This document shows positions 45,806-54,752 of a DNA stretch of 64,000 nt, piece by piece. This stretch comes from Thiothrix subterranea. Its GTDB lineage: Bacteria > Pseudomonadota > Gammaproteobacteria > Thiotrichales > Thiotrichaceae. The position numbers and the translations under genes were made by a program. How positions within the stretch are numbered: the first letter of the stretch is position 1; each line of letters opens with the position of its first letter. Below the pieces are notes generated by a model. The model was not told the origin of the DNA. It worked only from the letters and a program-made list of their open reading frames with translations, and searched no databases. The DNA lies in NCBI RefSeq assembly GCF_030930995.1, contig NZ_CP133217.1:2222001-2286000 (forward strand). The letters are read 5' to 3'.

Positions 45806-47145
45806 GATCATATCCTCTTGATTTATAACACGGTGGGAGCAAGTTAAGGTGGTATCCCCTGGCTAATATATAGGCAGGTATACACGCTCCAGGTGTTCAG
45901 CGAGGATGTAATCAATAGAGGGTGGGGGCTTGGTTCAAGCACTAAACATTTTTGTTTACCGCTCAAGTCTAAAAATATATATATCATCAGCCGCTTAAAT
46001 GATAATGGCTCTCATCTCTTTCAAAGCCTTATGCCATGCGGGTTTCCAGAGGTTCTATCCTATAATTCCTTTGTAATTTGTTGCGGTGCAGCATTCGCTA
46101 TGTAGGTTCAGGCTTAGGTTGTCGGTATTATATTTCAGGGATAAATTCTTTATAAATCAATAGCATCCAGATTTGGATGGCTCGACCAAAGCAGATTTGC
46201 TTTCTTCGGCATTATCAATAGCTTACTTGTTTTTCTAAGTCGTTGATTCTTTCGACTTTTCATTTTTGAAATACCGGCGGCGGGCAGTCTTTTTACTTCA
46301 CGACACATGATGGAAATTACCACCATCTATTCCATAACACTAATCGACCCCTCCTATTGTTTCATCTTCTCTTATTTTGTCTCATCAGGAATCTCATTTC
46401 GTCCCCAAAGTGAGATTTTCCATAACCCCATTAAAGCTATATGTATCAAGGGTTTGAGGCACTTTTAGCATCTCAAGGAGAAGTTGTTTTGCCTTCCACA
46501 TAACAAGGGAAATACACGTTCATGCTCGTGAACTATCACAAGTAATTAGCGTAGCCATAGGTAGTCAGATTGGGTGCATCTTGTAATCAACACGACCAAC
46601 TTATAATGAATTTAGTCTGGTTGTCTTAGAACTCTTCTTTATAGGTGGACACACCGAACAATGGTAGCAACCGCCCTTGCGGACATTGGTAGGGGTAGGT
46701 GTTCTTCTTCTTCATTGGTCTAAGGTATTCCACTGATACTATATAAAATGGATGACTAACAAGGAGATATAACACAAAGAGAGGAAGGATCTGATGCCCC
46801 GATAAACACAGAGAGCAACTAAGGAACACCAGACCCTTATGAATTTTCTACATTAACCTGTGTAGCTTCTATCGAAGTTTCCACAGAAACCTTCGGTAGC
46901 TGTGTAACTTCTTGCGAAGATTCCACAGAATCCTTCGGAAGCTGTGTCGCTAATCTTAAAACCACTGTGCGGACTCATCTGGGGTTGGACATTAGGTCAA
47001 AGATTCTACTATAAAATCTCATTTTGCTTATAAGTTCTGCTTTTAGCTAACGAACTTTCTGCTATAATAAGAGATTCTTTATTACTTACCCTCTCAAGGA
47101 GGTCAAACTAGAGCAGATAGAACCTTTCGATAGGTCAATTATAGA
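45806..47145. other. Non-coding region between integrase and rep, unit copy 1
   Basis: About 1.3 kb with no convincing gene on either strand. A short minus-strand frame at 46626-46829 is frameshifted in copy 2 and so not conserved. Hairpins are frequent: AATCTCATTT/AAGTGAGATT near 46390-46418, and two covarying 42-bp repeats at 46859-46942. This is the likely site of the rep promoter and replication origin. A strong AAGGAGG at 47096-47102 is not followed by a start codon at usual distance. Confidence 0.5.
46859..46942. repeat. Two tandem 42-bp hairpin repeats, unit copy 1
   Basis: Each 42-bp unit starts TGTGTA and ends in TTCGG(T/A)AGC. The hairpins are CGAAG-TTTC-CACA-GAAA-C-CTTCG and CGAAG-ATTC-CACA-GAAT-C-CTTCG. 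The T-A to A-T swap keeps the pair, so structure, not sequence, is conserved. A related hairpin (GCTTCTACCGAAGG...CCCTCGGTAGC) is near 44541-44567. Confidence 0.7.
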
Positions 47146-48504
47146 TTGAATCATAACAACAAATCAAACTGGGTGATGTTCGACAACATCATTTTCACAA
47201 TTGATTGGTCGCATCCTGATCAACCAGCCGTGACTAACGGCGAGACAACACTAGCCCACGTCAAGGGCTACTTCAAAACTGAACATCTGGCTGTCCATGC
47301 ACCTTGTTTAGCTACCAAGAGCCAACCTCTTGCTGAGGTACGCCATCCACACCCAACAGACTTTCTCAAAGGCGGCAAGGTAGAACGCTTTGCACCATCA
47401 TACGTTACTGTCCGGTCGCTCATTAATAGCGAAACTGGAGAATGGAACACAGGCTTCGAGTTCGACGGTAGCCTAATCAAGCACTTGCAAGGGCATAACG
47501 TCTGGGGTAGCGATAATCTTGAGCAAATCGTCAAGGATACCTTCTTCTCAGTTCTGAACAGCATCAACCCTGAGCTTATCAAGCTGCACGATTGGGACAC
47601 TCAGAAGCAAACCATCAAGTTTAGTCGTATAGACATCAATGCCTCTTATGATTTGGGGTCATTCGATAACGTGTTTAACTGGCTACAGGACGCTTACAAG
47701 GCATCCTCCCTTAAGAATCGTGGTCGTGCTTGCTTCCCGAATCCCAAGAAAGCACAAGAGCCTACCAAGGAAGAGCTAACAACACTCTACTGGGGAACGC
47801 TCAACGGCAAAACCAAACAGGCTGACTGGTATCTCAAGGCGTATCACAAGCACACTCAGATTGTTGAGACTGAACCACTCATCTGGGTGCATGACTACAA
47901 CGAGAAGATATTCAACGAGCCACGACTACCTACGCCACCTGATGCACAGGCATACGCTGAGAAGGCTCTACGGGTCGAGATTACCTTAAAAACCAAAGAG
48001 CTGAAACGTAAGAAGCTCCATGCGCTCACTGATTGGCAAGGGGTCAACGTCTACGATCTGTTTAAGCACTACACAAGCCGCCTGAGCTTTGATCTGTCGC
48101 AGATGGACAAGTCTATTCCCAACTACGATAAGCTGCCTACTGCTACAAAAGCAGTCTTCATGGACTGGTTCAACACCAAACACCTAGAGAAATTGTATAG
48201 ACATTCCACACTGGAGCGTCATCGCAAGATCATCAGAGACATCACTGGGCATGACATCCTTAAGCAGCAGTGCAATCCAGTTGACCATGTAGACTTTTAC
48301 GACATCCACGGCAATGAGCCTATGGGCAATCCTAATACACCTGACCATAAGTCAGTTGTAGAAGCTAAGGGGGCAAGGGTCATAGCTGCGTTTATGGAGA
48401 AATCAAATGCAACGTCTAAAAGTTTTAAGAAAAAACCTACACAAAAGAAAAAATTTACAGCGCAAAAGGTTGATCAGACCACAACCAGAGCGGACATAGG
48501 ATAA
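47146..48504 (+). CDS. rep: Phage/plasmid replication initiator, II/X family, unit copy 1
   Basis: A 452-aa protein resembling filamentous-phage gene II/X replication proteins, which nick the origin and start rolling-circle replication. Typical segments are FSRIDINASYDLGS (about 159-172), TLYWGTLNGKTKQADWYLKAYHKHTQ in part (213-238) and LRVEITLKTKEL (275-286). The C terminus is Lys/Thr-rich. The frame opens with TTG 47146; ATG 47176 is an alternative start, and neither has a good ribosome site. Family assignment is from remembered motif patterns. Confidence 0.78.
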   Translation: MNHNNKSNWVMFDNIIFTIDWSHPDQPAVTNGETTLAHVKGYFKTEHLAVHAPCLATKSQPLAEVRHPHPTDFLKGGKVERFAPSYVTVRSLINSETGEWNTGFEFDGSLIKHLQGHNVWGSDNLEQIVKDTFFSVLNSINPELIKLHDWDTQKQTIKFSRIDINASYDLGSFDNVFNWLQDAYKASSLKNRGRACFPNPKKAQEPTKEELTTLYWGTLNGKTKQADWYLKAYHKHTQIVETEPLIWVHDYNEKIFNEPRLPTPPDAQAYAEKALRVEITLKTKELKRKKLHALTDWQGVNVYDLFKHYTSRLSFDLSQMDKSIPNYDKLPTATKAVFMDWFNTKHLEKLYRHSTLERHRKIIRDITGHDILKQQCNPVDHVDFYDIHGNEPMGNPNTPDHKSVVEAKGARVIAAFMEKSNATSKSFKKKPTQKKKFTAQKVDQTTTRADIG

Positions 48505-48524
48505 TCACCAAGGAGACATCACCA

Positions 48525-48770
48525 ATGAACGACACCAGAATTTATCAATACAATCAATTACAACGTGAACTTATGAGCAGCATCCTACAGGTCGCCATGA
48601 CCGATGATCTACTCCAGAACCCAACGATTCTCCCAGACAAGGCGGGCGAATCTTACAGGGTAGTCCAGCACCTTGAGACCATCCATAGACTTCTTACAGC
48701 TATCAAGGAAGGTCGGGCTATGCGTGATGATGGTTCAGCTAATACCAATCTTTATTCCAGCTATCGCTGA
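48525..48770 (+). CDS. Small protein downstream of rep, unit copy 1
   Basis: An 81-aa soluble protein, start ATG supported by AAGGAG nine bases upstream. It starts 20 bp after rep, so they form an operon. In filamentous phages the gene after II/X is often a single-stranded-DNA-binding protein (gene V), but this sequence (helical, LQRELMSSILQVAMTDDLLQNP, HLETIHRLLTAIKEG) does not look like the beta-rich gene V fold. Function unknown. Confidence 0.68.
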   Translation: MNDTRIYQYNQLQRELMSSILQVAMTDDLLQNPTILPDKAGESYRVVQHLETIHRLLTAIKEGRAMRDDGSANTNLYSSYR

Positions 48771-48789
48771 TAGACCAGTTTTCTAACAT

Positions 48790-48908
48790 AACGTCATATC
48801 ATGAGAAGATATTCCCCGTAGAACTTAATCGAAGCCTAAGCAGTTCCCCAACCTGCTGAACTTCAACAAGAACCACTGGGAATATACTTCTCTATGCTCC
48901 TTGTTATG
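48790..48908 (-). other. attC-like site E, attC of the 4.48-kb unit copy 2
   Basis: Same sequence as site D. Here both R boxes read CATAAC/GTTATG because the neighbour is another copy of the same unit, so the ends match perfectly. This tandem junction is what integration of one unit into the end of another would give. Confidence 0.82.
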
Positions 48909-49052
48909 TCTTTGGAACGCCTCGCTTCTCGTTCCCTCCATTATGTTCAAGGTCAAACATAGGGGTAGTTCCCTCTGTCTTCTACCGCGAAGCGCGATAG
49001 TCACGGAGCTTCTACCGAAGGCTCATCATGAACCCTCGGTAGCTACGCAAGC

Positions 49053-50000
49053 CTACATATCCAATGGACTGATCACACCAGCACCGCCCGTTCTTGCCAC
49101 ATGCAGGTAAATTGCTGTGGTACTGATGTCAGAATGCCCTAACAGCTTCTGTATAGTCACAATATCAGTGCCTTTTTCCAGCAAATAGGTAGCAAAGGTA
49201 TGCCGCAGTAGGTGAGGGTGCATGTTCTTGTTGAGTCCTGCTTGCTTTCCCGCCTCGCGTAGTGCCTTCTGGATATTGGTTTCGTGGATGTGCCACCTTC
49301 TCACCAGTTGAGTTTGAGGACATACAGACAATTTCCCCGATGGAAAGACCCACTGCCAGCCGTAGTCCTTCGAGTTGTATTTCTTCTCTAAGCCTTGGGG
49401 TAAGAACACTGTCCCAAAGCCATTTGCTAAATCGTTGTCATGTAGTTTTTTCACCTTGACTAAGTGATTCTGAAGCTCTTCCTTCAGTGATAGTGGCAAC
49501 GGCGTTACTCTATCCTTGTTCCCCTTGCCCTGTTTGATCATGATCTGGTTGCGGTCAAACGCAATGTCCTTAACCCTTAGCTCCATGATTTCCATCAGTC
49601 GGCATCCAGTGCCATACAGTAGACGACAGATAAGCAAGTGCATACCTTTTAGATGTGAGAACACAGCGGCTAACTCTTCCTGACTTAGAACCTCAGGCAT
49701 CTTCTGGGGTCGTTTGCTCTTGGCTATGTTGTCCATGTAGTCCAGTTGTATCTTAAGTACCTGATTATACATAAACATAATGCTGTTAAATGCTTGCTTG
49801 CTGGTGCTGACACTCACGCCACGAGTGTTTACCAGATAACTGATATAGCCTTCTACGTGCTTACTCGTCAGGTCTTTAGGGTGTTGTTTTCCATGATAAA
49901 TAATAAACTTCCTGATCCAGCCTATATAAGCCTTCTCAGTCTTTAGGGAATAGTTGCGCAGTCTGATTACAGATGCAATTTCGTCTAGTAGCTTTGACAT
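49053..50000 (-). CDS. intI: Integron integrase IntI (intact), unit copy 2
   Basis: Translation from ATG 50000 is identical to the copy at 44571-45518, with all six catalytic residues and the IntI-specific segment. The only nearby difference is one base upstream of the start (about 50032). Two active gene copies would double the dose in the tandem state. Confidence 0.93.
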   Translation of the reverse strand: MSKLLDEIASVIRLRNYSLKTEKAYIGWIRKFIIYHGKQHPKDLTSKHVEGYISYLVNTRGVSVSTSKQAFNSIMFMYNQVLKIQLDYMDNIAKSKRPQKMPEVLSQEELAAVFSHLKGMHLLICRLLYGTGCRLMEIMELRVKDIAFDRNQIMIKQGKGNKDRVTPLPLSLKEELQNHLVKVKKLHDNDLANGFGTVFLPQGLEKKYNSKDYGWQWVFPSGKLSVCPQTQLVRRWHIHETNIQKALREAGKQAGLNKNMHPHLLRHTFATYLLEKGTDIVTIQKLLGHSDISTTAIYLHVARTGGAGVISPLDM

Positions 50001-50092
50001 TGGGGTAAATCTCCAAATAGCAGACACGATAAAGCCAACCGGATAGTTTCCCATCCAGTTGGGTTGTAGGGTTGGTTAAGGGTTGTTAGGTC

Positions 50093-50287
50093 TTAGGAGC
50101 TAAGACGCTGAGTAAAGCTGTTGTTCTCCAAAGCAGCTTGGGCTTCTGCTTGGGTCTTGAAGTATTCAACAGATTCACGGGAGACAGGGATAAAGTCTTG
50201 GGACGTACCGATGTAGTAACCAGCACGAGATTGCAGAACAGAGAGTTCCAGATAGTAGCCGATTTGTGCAGCTAAGAAACCTTTCAT
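50093..50287 (-). CDS. Small protein of unknown function, unit copy 2
   Basis: Identical 64-aa product to that at 45611-45805, with the same ribosome site. Conservation adds little, since the copies are recent. Confidence 0.65.
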   Translation of the reverse strand: MKGFLAAQIGYYLELSVLQSRAGYYIGTSQDFIPVSRESVEYFKTQAEAQAALENNSFTQRLSS

Positions 50288-51627
50288 GATCATATCCTCT
50301 TGATTTATAACACGGTGGGAGCAAGTTAAGGTGGTATCCCCTGGCTAATATATAGGCAGGTATACACGCTCCAGGTGTTCAGCGAGGATGTAATCAATAG
50401 AGGGTGGGGGCTTGGTTCAAGCACTAAACATTTTTGTTTACCGTCTCAAGTCTAAAAATATATATATCATCAGCCGCTTAAATGATAATGGCTCTCATCT
50501 CTTTCAAAGCCTTATGCCATGCGGGTTTCCAGAGGTTCTATCCTATAATTCCTTTGTAATTTGTTGCGGTGCAGCATTCGCTATGTAGGTTCAGGCTTAG
50601 GTTGTCGGTATTATATTTCAGGGATAAATTCTTTATAAATCAATAGCATCCAGATTTGGATGGCTCGACCAAAGCAGATTTGCTTTCTTCGGCATTATCA
50701 ATAGCTTACTTGTTTTTCTAAGTCGTTGATTCTTTCGACTTTTCATTTTTGAAATACCGGCGGCGGGCAGTCTTTTTACTTCACGACACATGATGGAAAT
50801 TACCACCATCTATTCCATAACACTAATCGACCCCTCCTATTGTTTCATCTTCTCTTATTTTGTCTCATCAGGAATCTCATTTCGTCCCCAAAGTGAGATT
50901 TTCCATAACCCCATTAAAGCTATATGTATCAAGGGTTTGAGGCACTTTTAGCATCTTAAGGAGAAGTTGTTTTGCCTTCCACATAACAAGGGAAATACAC
51001 GTTCATGCTCGTGAACTATCACAAGTAATTAGCGTAGCCATAGGTAGTCAGATTGGGTGCATCTTGTAATCAACACGACCAACTTATAATGAATTTAGTC
51101 TGGTTGTCTTAGAACTCTTCTTTATAGGTGGACACACCGAACAATGGTAGCAACCGCCCTTGCGGACATTGGTAGGGTAGGTGTTCTTCTTCTTCATTGG
51201 TCTAAGGTATTCCACTGATACTATATAAAATGGATGACTAACAAGGAGATATAACACAAAGAGAGGAAGGATCTGATGCCCCGATAAACACAGAGAGCAA
51301 CTAAGGAACACCAGACCCTTATGAATTTTCTACATTAACCTGTGTAGCTTCTATCGAAGTTTCCACAGAAACCTTCGGTAGCTGTGTAACTTCTTGCGAA
51401 GATTCCACAGAATCCTTCGGAAGCTGTGTCGCTAATCTTAAAACCACTGTGCGGACTCATCTGGGGTTGGACATTAGGTCAAAGATTCTACTATAAAATC
51501 TCATTTTGCTTATAAGTTCTGCTTTTAGCTAACGAACTTTCTGCTATAATAAGAGATTCTTTATTACTTACCCTCTCAAGGAGGTCAAACTAGAGCAGAT
51601 AGAACCTTTCGATAGGTCAATTATAGA
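50288..51627. other. Non-coding region between integrase and rep, unit copy 2
   Basis: Same content as 45806-47145, with an extra T (ACCGTCTCAAG near 50448), C to T near 50958 and a missing G near 51175. The last change breaks the short frame seen in copy 1, which argues that this region is not coding. Confidence 0.5.
51341..51424. repeat. Two tandem 42-bp hairpin repeats, unit copy 2
   Basis: Same as 46859-46942, unchanged. They lie about 200 bp before rep. Confidence 0.7.
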
Positions 51628-52986
51628 TTGAATCATAACAACAAATCAAACTGGGTGATGTTCGACAACATCATTTTCACAATTGATTGGTCGCATCCTG
51701 ATCAACCAGCCGTGACTAACGGCGAGACAACACTAGCCCACGTCAAGGGCTACTTCAAAACTGAACATCTGGCTGTCCATGCACCTTGTTTAGCTACCAA
51801 GAGCCAACCTCTTGCTGAGGTACGCCATCCACACCCAACAGACTTTCTCAAAGGCGGCAAGGTAGAACGCTTTGCACCATCATACGTTACTGTCCGGTCG
51901 CTCATTAATAGCGAAACTGGAGAATGGAACACAGGCTTCGAGTTCGACGGTAGCCTAATCAAGCACTTGCAAGGGCATAACGTCTGGGGTAGCGATAATC
52001 TTGAGCAAATCGTCAAGGATACCTTCTTCTCAGTTCTGAACAGCATCAACCCTGAGCTTATCAAGCTGCACGATTGGGACACTCAGAAGCAAACCATCAA
52101 GTTTAGTCGTATAGACATCAATGCCTCTTATGATTTGGGGTCATTCGATAACGTGTTTAACTGGCTACAGGACGCTTACAAGGCATCCTCCCTTAAGAAT
52201 CGTGGTCGTGCTTGCTTCCCGAATCCCAAGAAAGCACAAGAGCCTACCAAGGAAGAGCTAACAACACTCTACTGGGGAACGCTCAACGGCAAAACCAAAC
52301 AGGCTGACTGGTATCTCAAGGCGTATCACAAGCACACTCAGATTGTTGAGACTGAACCACTCATCTGGGTGCATGACTACAACGAGAAGATATTCAACGA
52401 GCCACGACTACCTACGCCACCTGATGCACAGGCATACGCTGAGAAGGCTCTACGGGTCGAGATTACCTTAAAAACCAAAGAGCTGAAACGTAAGAAGCTC
52501 CATGCGCTCACTGATTGGCAAGGGGTCAACGTCTACGATCTGTTTAAGCACTACACAAGCCGCCTGAGCTTTGATCTGTCGCAGATGGACAAGTCTATTC
52601 CCAACTACGATAAGCTGCCTACTGCTACAAAAGCAGTCTTCATGGACTGGTTCAACACCAAACACCTAGAGAAATTGTATAGACATTCCACACTGGAGCG
52701 TCATCGCAAGATCATCAGAGACATCACTGGGCATGACATCCTTAAGCAGCAGTGCAATCCAGTTGACCATGTAGACTTTTACGACATCCACGGCAATGAG
52801 CCTATGGGCAATCCTAATACACCTGACCATAAGTCAGTTGTAGAAGCTAAGGGGGCAAGGGTCATAGCTGCGTTTATGGAGAAATCAAATGCAACGTCTA
52901 AAAGTTTTAAGAAAAAACCTACACAAAAGAAAAAATTTACAGCGCAAAAGGTTGATCAGACCACAACCAGAGCGGACATAGGATAA
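51628..52986 (+). CDS. rep: Phage/plasmid replication initiator, II/X family, unit copy 2
   Basis: Identical in translation to 47146-48504. With two origins in direct repeat, a nick in one copy and termination at the next would release one single-stranded unit circle, as tandem CTX-type prophages do. That is inference from arrangement. Confidence 0.78.
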   Translation: MNHNNKSNWVMFDNIIFTIDWSHPDQPAVTNGETTLAHVKGYFKTEHLAVHAPCLATKSQPLAEVRHPHPTDFLKGGKVERFAPSYVTVRSLINSETGEWNTGFEFDGSLIKHLQGHNVWGSDNLEQIVKDTFFSVLNSINPELIKLHDWDTQKQTIKFSRIDINASYDLGSFDNVFNWLQDAYKASSLKNRGRACFPNPKKAQEPTKEELTTLYWGTLNGKTKQADWYLKAYHKHTQIVETEPLIWVHDYNEKIFNEPRLPTPPDAQAYAEKALRVEITLKTKELKRKKLHALTDWQGVNVYDLFKHYTSRLSFDLSQMDKSIPNYDKLPTATKAVFMDWFNTKHLEKLYRHSTLERHRKIIRDITGHDILKQQCNPVDHVDFYDIHGNEPMGNPNTPDHKSVVEAKGARVIAAFMEKSNATSKSFKKKPTQKKKFTAQKVDQTTTRADIG

Positions 52987-53006
52987 TCACCAAGGAGACA
53001 TCACCA

Positions 53007-53252
53007 ATGAACGACACCAGAATTTATCAATACAATCAATTACAACGTGAACTTATGAGCAGCATCCTACAGGTCGCCATGACCGATGATCTACTCCAGA
53101 ACCCAACGATTCTCCCAGACAAGGCGGGCGAATCTTACAGGGTAGTCCAGCACCTTGAGACCATCCATAGACTTCTTACAGCTATCAAGGAAGGTCGGGC
53201 TATGCGTGATGATGGTTCAGCTAATACCAATCTTTATTCCAGCTATCGCTGA
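53007..53252 (+). CDS. Small protein downstream of rep, unit copy 2
   Basis: Identical 81-aa product to that at 48525-48770, same AAGGAG site. It ends 20 bp before the unit boundary. Confidence 0.68.
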   Translation: MNDTRIYQYNQLQRELMSSILQVAMTDDLLQNPTILPDKAGESYRVVQHLETIHRLLTAIKEGRAMRDDGSANTNLYSSYR

Positions 53253-53271
53253 TAGACCAGTTTTCTAACAT

Positions 53272-53410
53272 AACAGTTTATTAGGCGGCGTTCTGGAATA
53301 TCAGGATAGGAAGCCTGCGCTCAATCGGTGCGCACACGCCGCCTATCTGGTTCGTCGAGAATTCCGCATAGTCTGGCATTATCATAAATCGTGTCCCCAA
53401 AATTCAGTTA
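53272..53410. other. attI-like junction and leader of the platform integrase
   Basis: The unit ends in AAC at 53272-53274. Beyond it, TAGGCGGCGT (53282-53291) and ACGCCGCCTA (53336-53345) form a 10-bp inverted repeat around 44 bases that hold a smaller GCGC...GCGC stem. In a normal integron attI and the cassette promoter lie here, between intI and the first cassette. The palindrome could also be a leftover attC. On the minus strand TATGAT-like hexamers occur near 53380-53390, but I see no convincing -35. Confidence 0.5.
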
Positions 53411-54472
53411 ATGTTAATGGATAAGAAGCATACACGAAGCCCCGTAGAACCGGCAACTACGTATTCCCATGAGTTCTGGGAAAATTACACACTTTTTCTT
53501 GTTAAACAAGGCATTAGTCAGAAGTATGTGACATGGTATGTGTTGCGTACTAAGCAGTATATTGCTTACTTTCCCGACGACCATATCCGTACCCATACAC
53601 CCCAACAGGTAGAGGAATATCTCACCAAAGTGGGGCGTGAAGTCAACTTGAAAGCCTGGCAATTTGGGCAAGTCGTCGATGCTATACGGATTCTGTTTTG
53701 TCTGGCATTGAAAAAAAGTTGGGCAAACGACTTCGATTGGGAATATTGGTCAGCGTCGGCGAAAAAGTTGGAAGCCAACCATGCCACCGTTGCCCGCGAT
53801 TACACGGATGCCCTCGAAGGTCTGGAGGGATTGGAAATGCTCGAAGGGGAAGAGCGTTGTTCCAATGAGCTTTACCAACGTTACCAGCCAGCCTTAGCTG
53901 AAGTGGTCAAAGTGGTACGCCTCAAAAATTACGCGATGCGCACTGAACAAACCTATCGTGGTTGGATTTCCCGGTTTTTCTACTTCCACAAACCCAATGA
54001 CGTGCATGATTTGGGAGGTAAAGAAGTCAAACAATACCTCGAATACCTTGTGCTTAAACGCAATGTGTCGGTTTCTACCCAAAAGCAGGCATTAAATGCG
54101 CTTGCGTTCCTGTTTAATCAAGTCTGGAAAAAGCCGCTGGATGATTTGGGCGACTTTATCGGTTCAAAACGCCCGCGTAAACTGCCGGTGGTGCTGTCCC
54201 GCGATGAAGTGCGCCGCGTATTCCAACACCTGAAAGGAACGCATCACTTAATGACGGGCTTGCTCTACGGTGGCGGTTTGCGCCTCATGGAATGCGTGAC
54301 CTTGCGGATTTTGGATGTGGATTTTGATTACAACCAACTGCTGATCCGCAATGCCAAAGGGTTTAAAGATCGGATTGTGCCATTACCCGAACGTTTTAAA
54401 GAAGCGCTTATTTATACCCATGTGCTGAATACGCCCGGTATCAGTGTACGCAGCCCCGCCGATATGATTTAG
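53411..54472 (+). pseudogene. intI: Platform integron integrase with internal deletion of the catalytic core
   Basis: A 353-aa frame that begins with an extra N-terminal SAM-like domain (1-150), then IntI-like sequence (about 160-332) with Arg291 in GGLRLMEC and Lys316, then jumps to the C-terminal tail IYTHVLN...VRSPADMI with Tyr335. Lys to Tyr is 19 residues here but 139 in the intact IntI at 44571, so about 120 residues with HxxR, the second His and the IntI-specific segment are gone. The reading frame is kept. It faces away from the array, as platform integrases do. Recombinase activity is not expected. Confidence 0.88.
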
Positions 54473-54752
54473 TGAGCCGGAGAGACGCTACCGCCCTGAT
54501 CTGTACTGACCCCACCCGATGCGTTGCGTTGATTTTGCAACAATAGGCTGTAATTTACACTTGATTGCGCCGGATTACAAAAATTAATCGCACCTTAAGC
54601 GCCATTCCCTGCCACCACACGCCATTGCTCGCCCACACTATTCCCGACTAAACCACTAGGTAATACCATCCCTGAATGGGTGCTTATTTCGAGTATGCGT
54701 TAGGATGGTGTAAACTCGCGCCCAGATATTCAAGTTGACTGAGGAAAACAGA

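Larger units (their letters stand above)
44310..48791 (-). mobile_element. 4,482-bp cassette-like replicon with IntI and II/X-type Rep, copy 1
   Basis: The unit repeats with a period of exactly 4,482 bp (next copy 48792-53273). Ends fall inside AAC on the top strand at 44308, 48790 and 53272, which is the G/TT crossover of integron recombination seen from the other strand. Contents from left: attC, intI (minus), a 64-aa gene (minus), about 1.3 kb of structured non-coding DNA, rep (plus) and an 81-aa gene (plus). I count five differences between copies: single-base changes near 44490, 45550 and 46476, a missing T near 45966 and an extra G near 46690 relative to copy 2. Confidence 0.85.
48792..53273 (-). 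mobile_element. 4,482-bp cassette-like replicon with IntI and II/X-type Rep, copy 2
   Basis: Second tandem copy, next to the platform integrase, the position where new cassettes enter at attI. Both proteins of interest are identical to those of copy 1. The right boundary ...CTAACATAAC/AGTTTATTAGG shows where unit sequence stops, because the preceding junction continues differently after the same AAC. Confidence 0.85.

Noticed and set aside
46626-46829. Possible 67-aa membrane-like protein in the unit
   Set aside because: A single-base difference in copy 2 shifts its frame while the rest of the unit is unchanged, so it is not under coding selection.
44310-53273. Tandem duplication as pure assembly artefact
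   Set aside because: Five differences, including compensating one-base indels, distinguish the copies. It still deserves a long-read check.
54473-54752. Gene between the integrase remnant and apbC
   Set aside because: No frame with a start and ribosome site; looks like leader and degraded flank.
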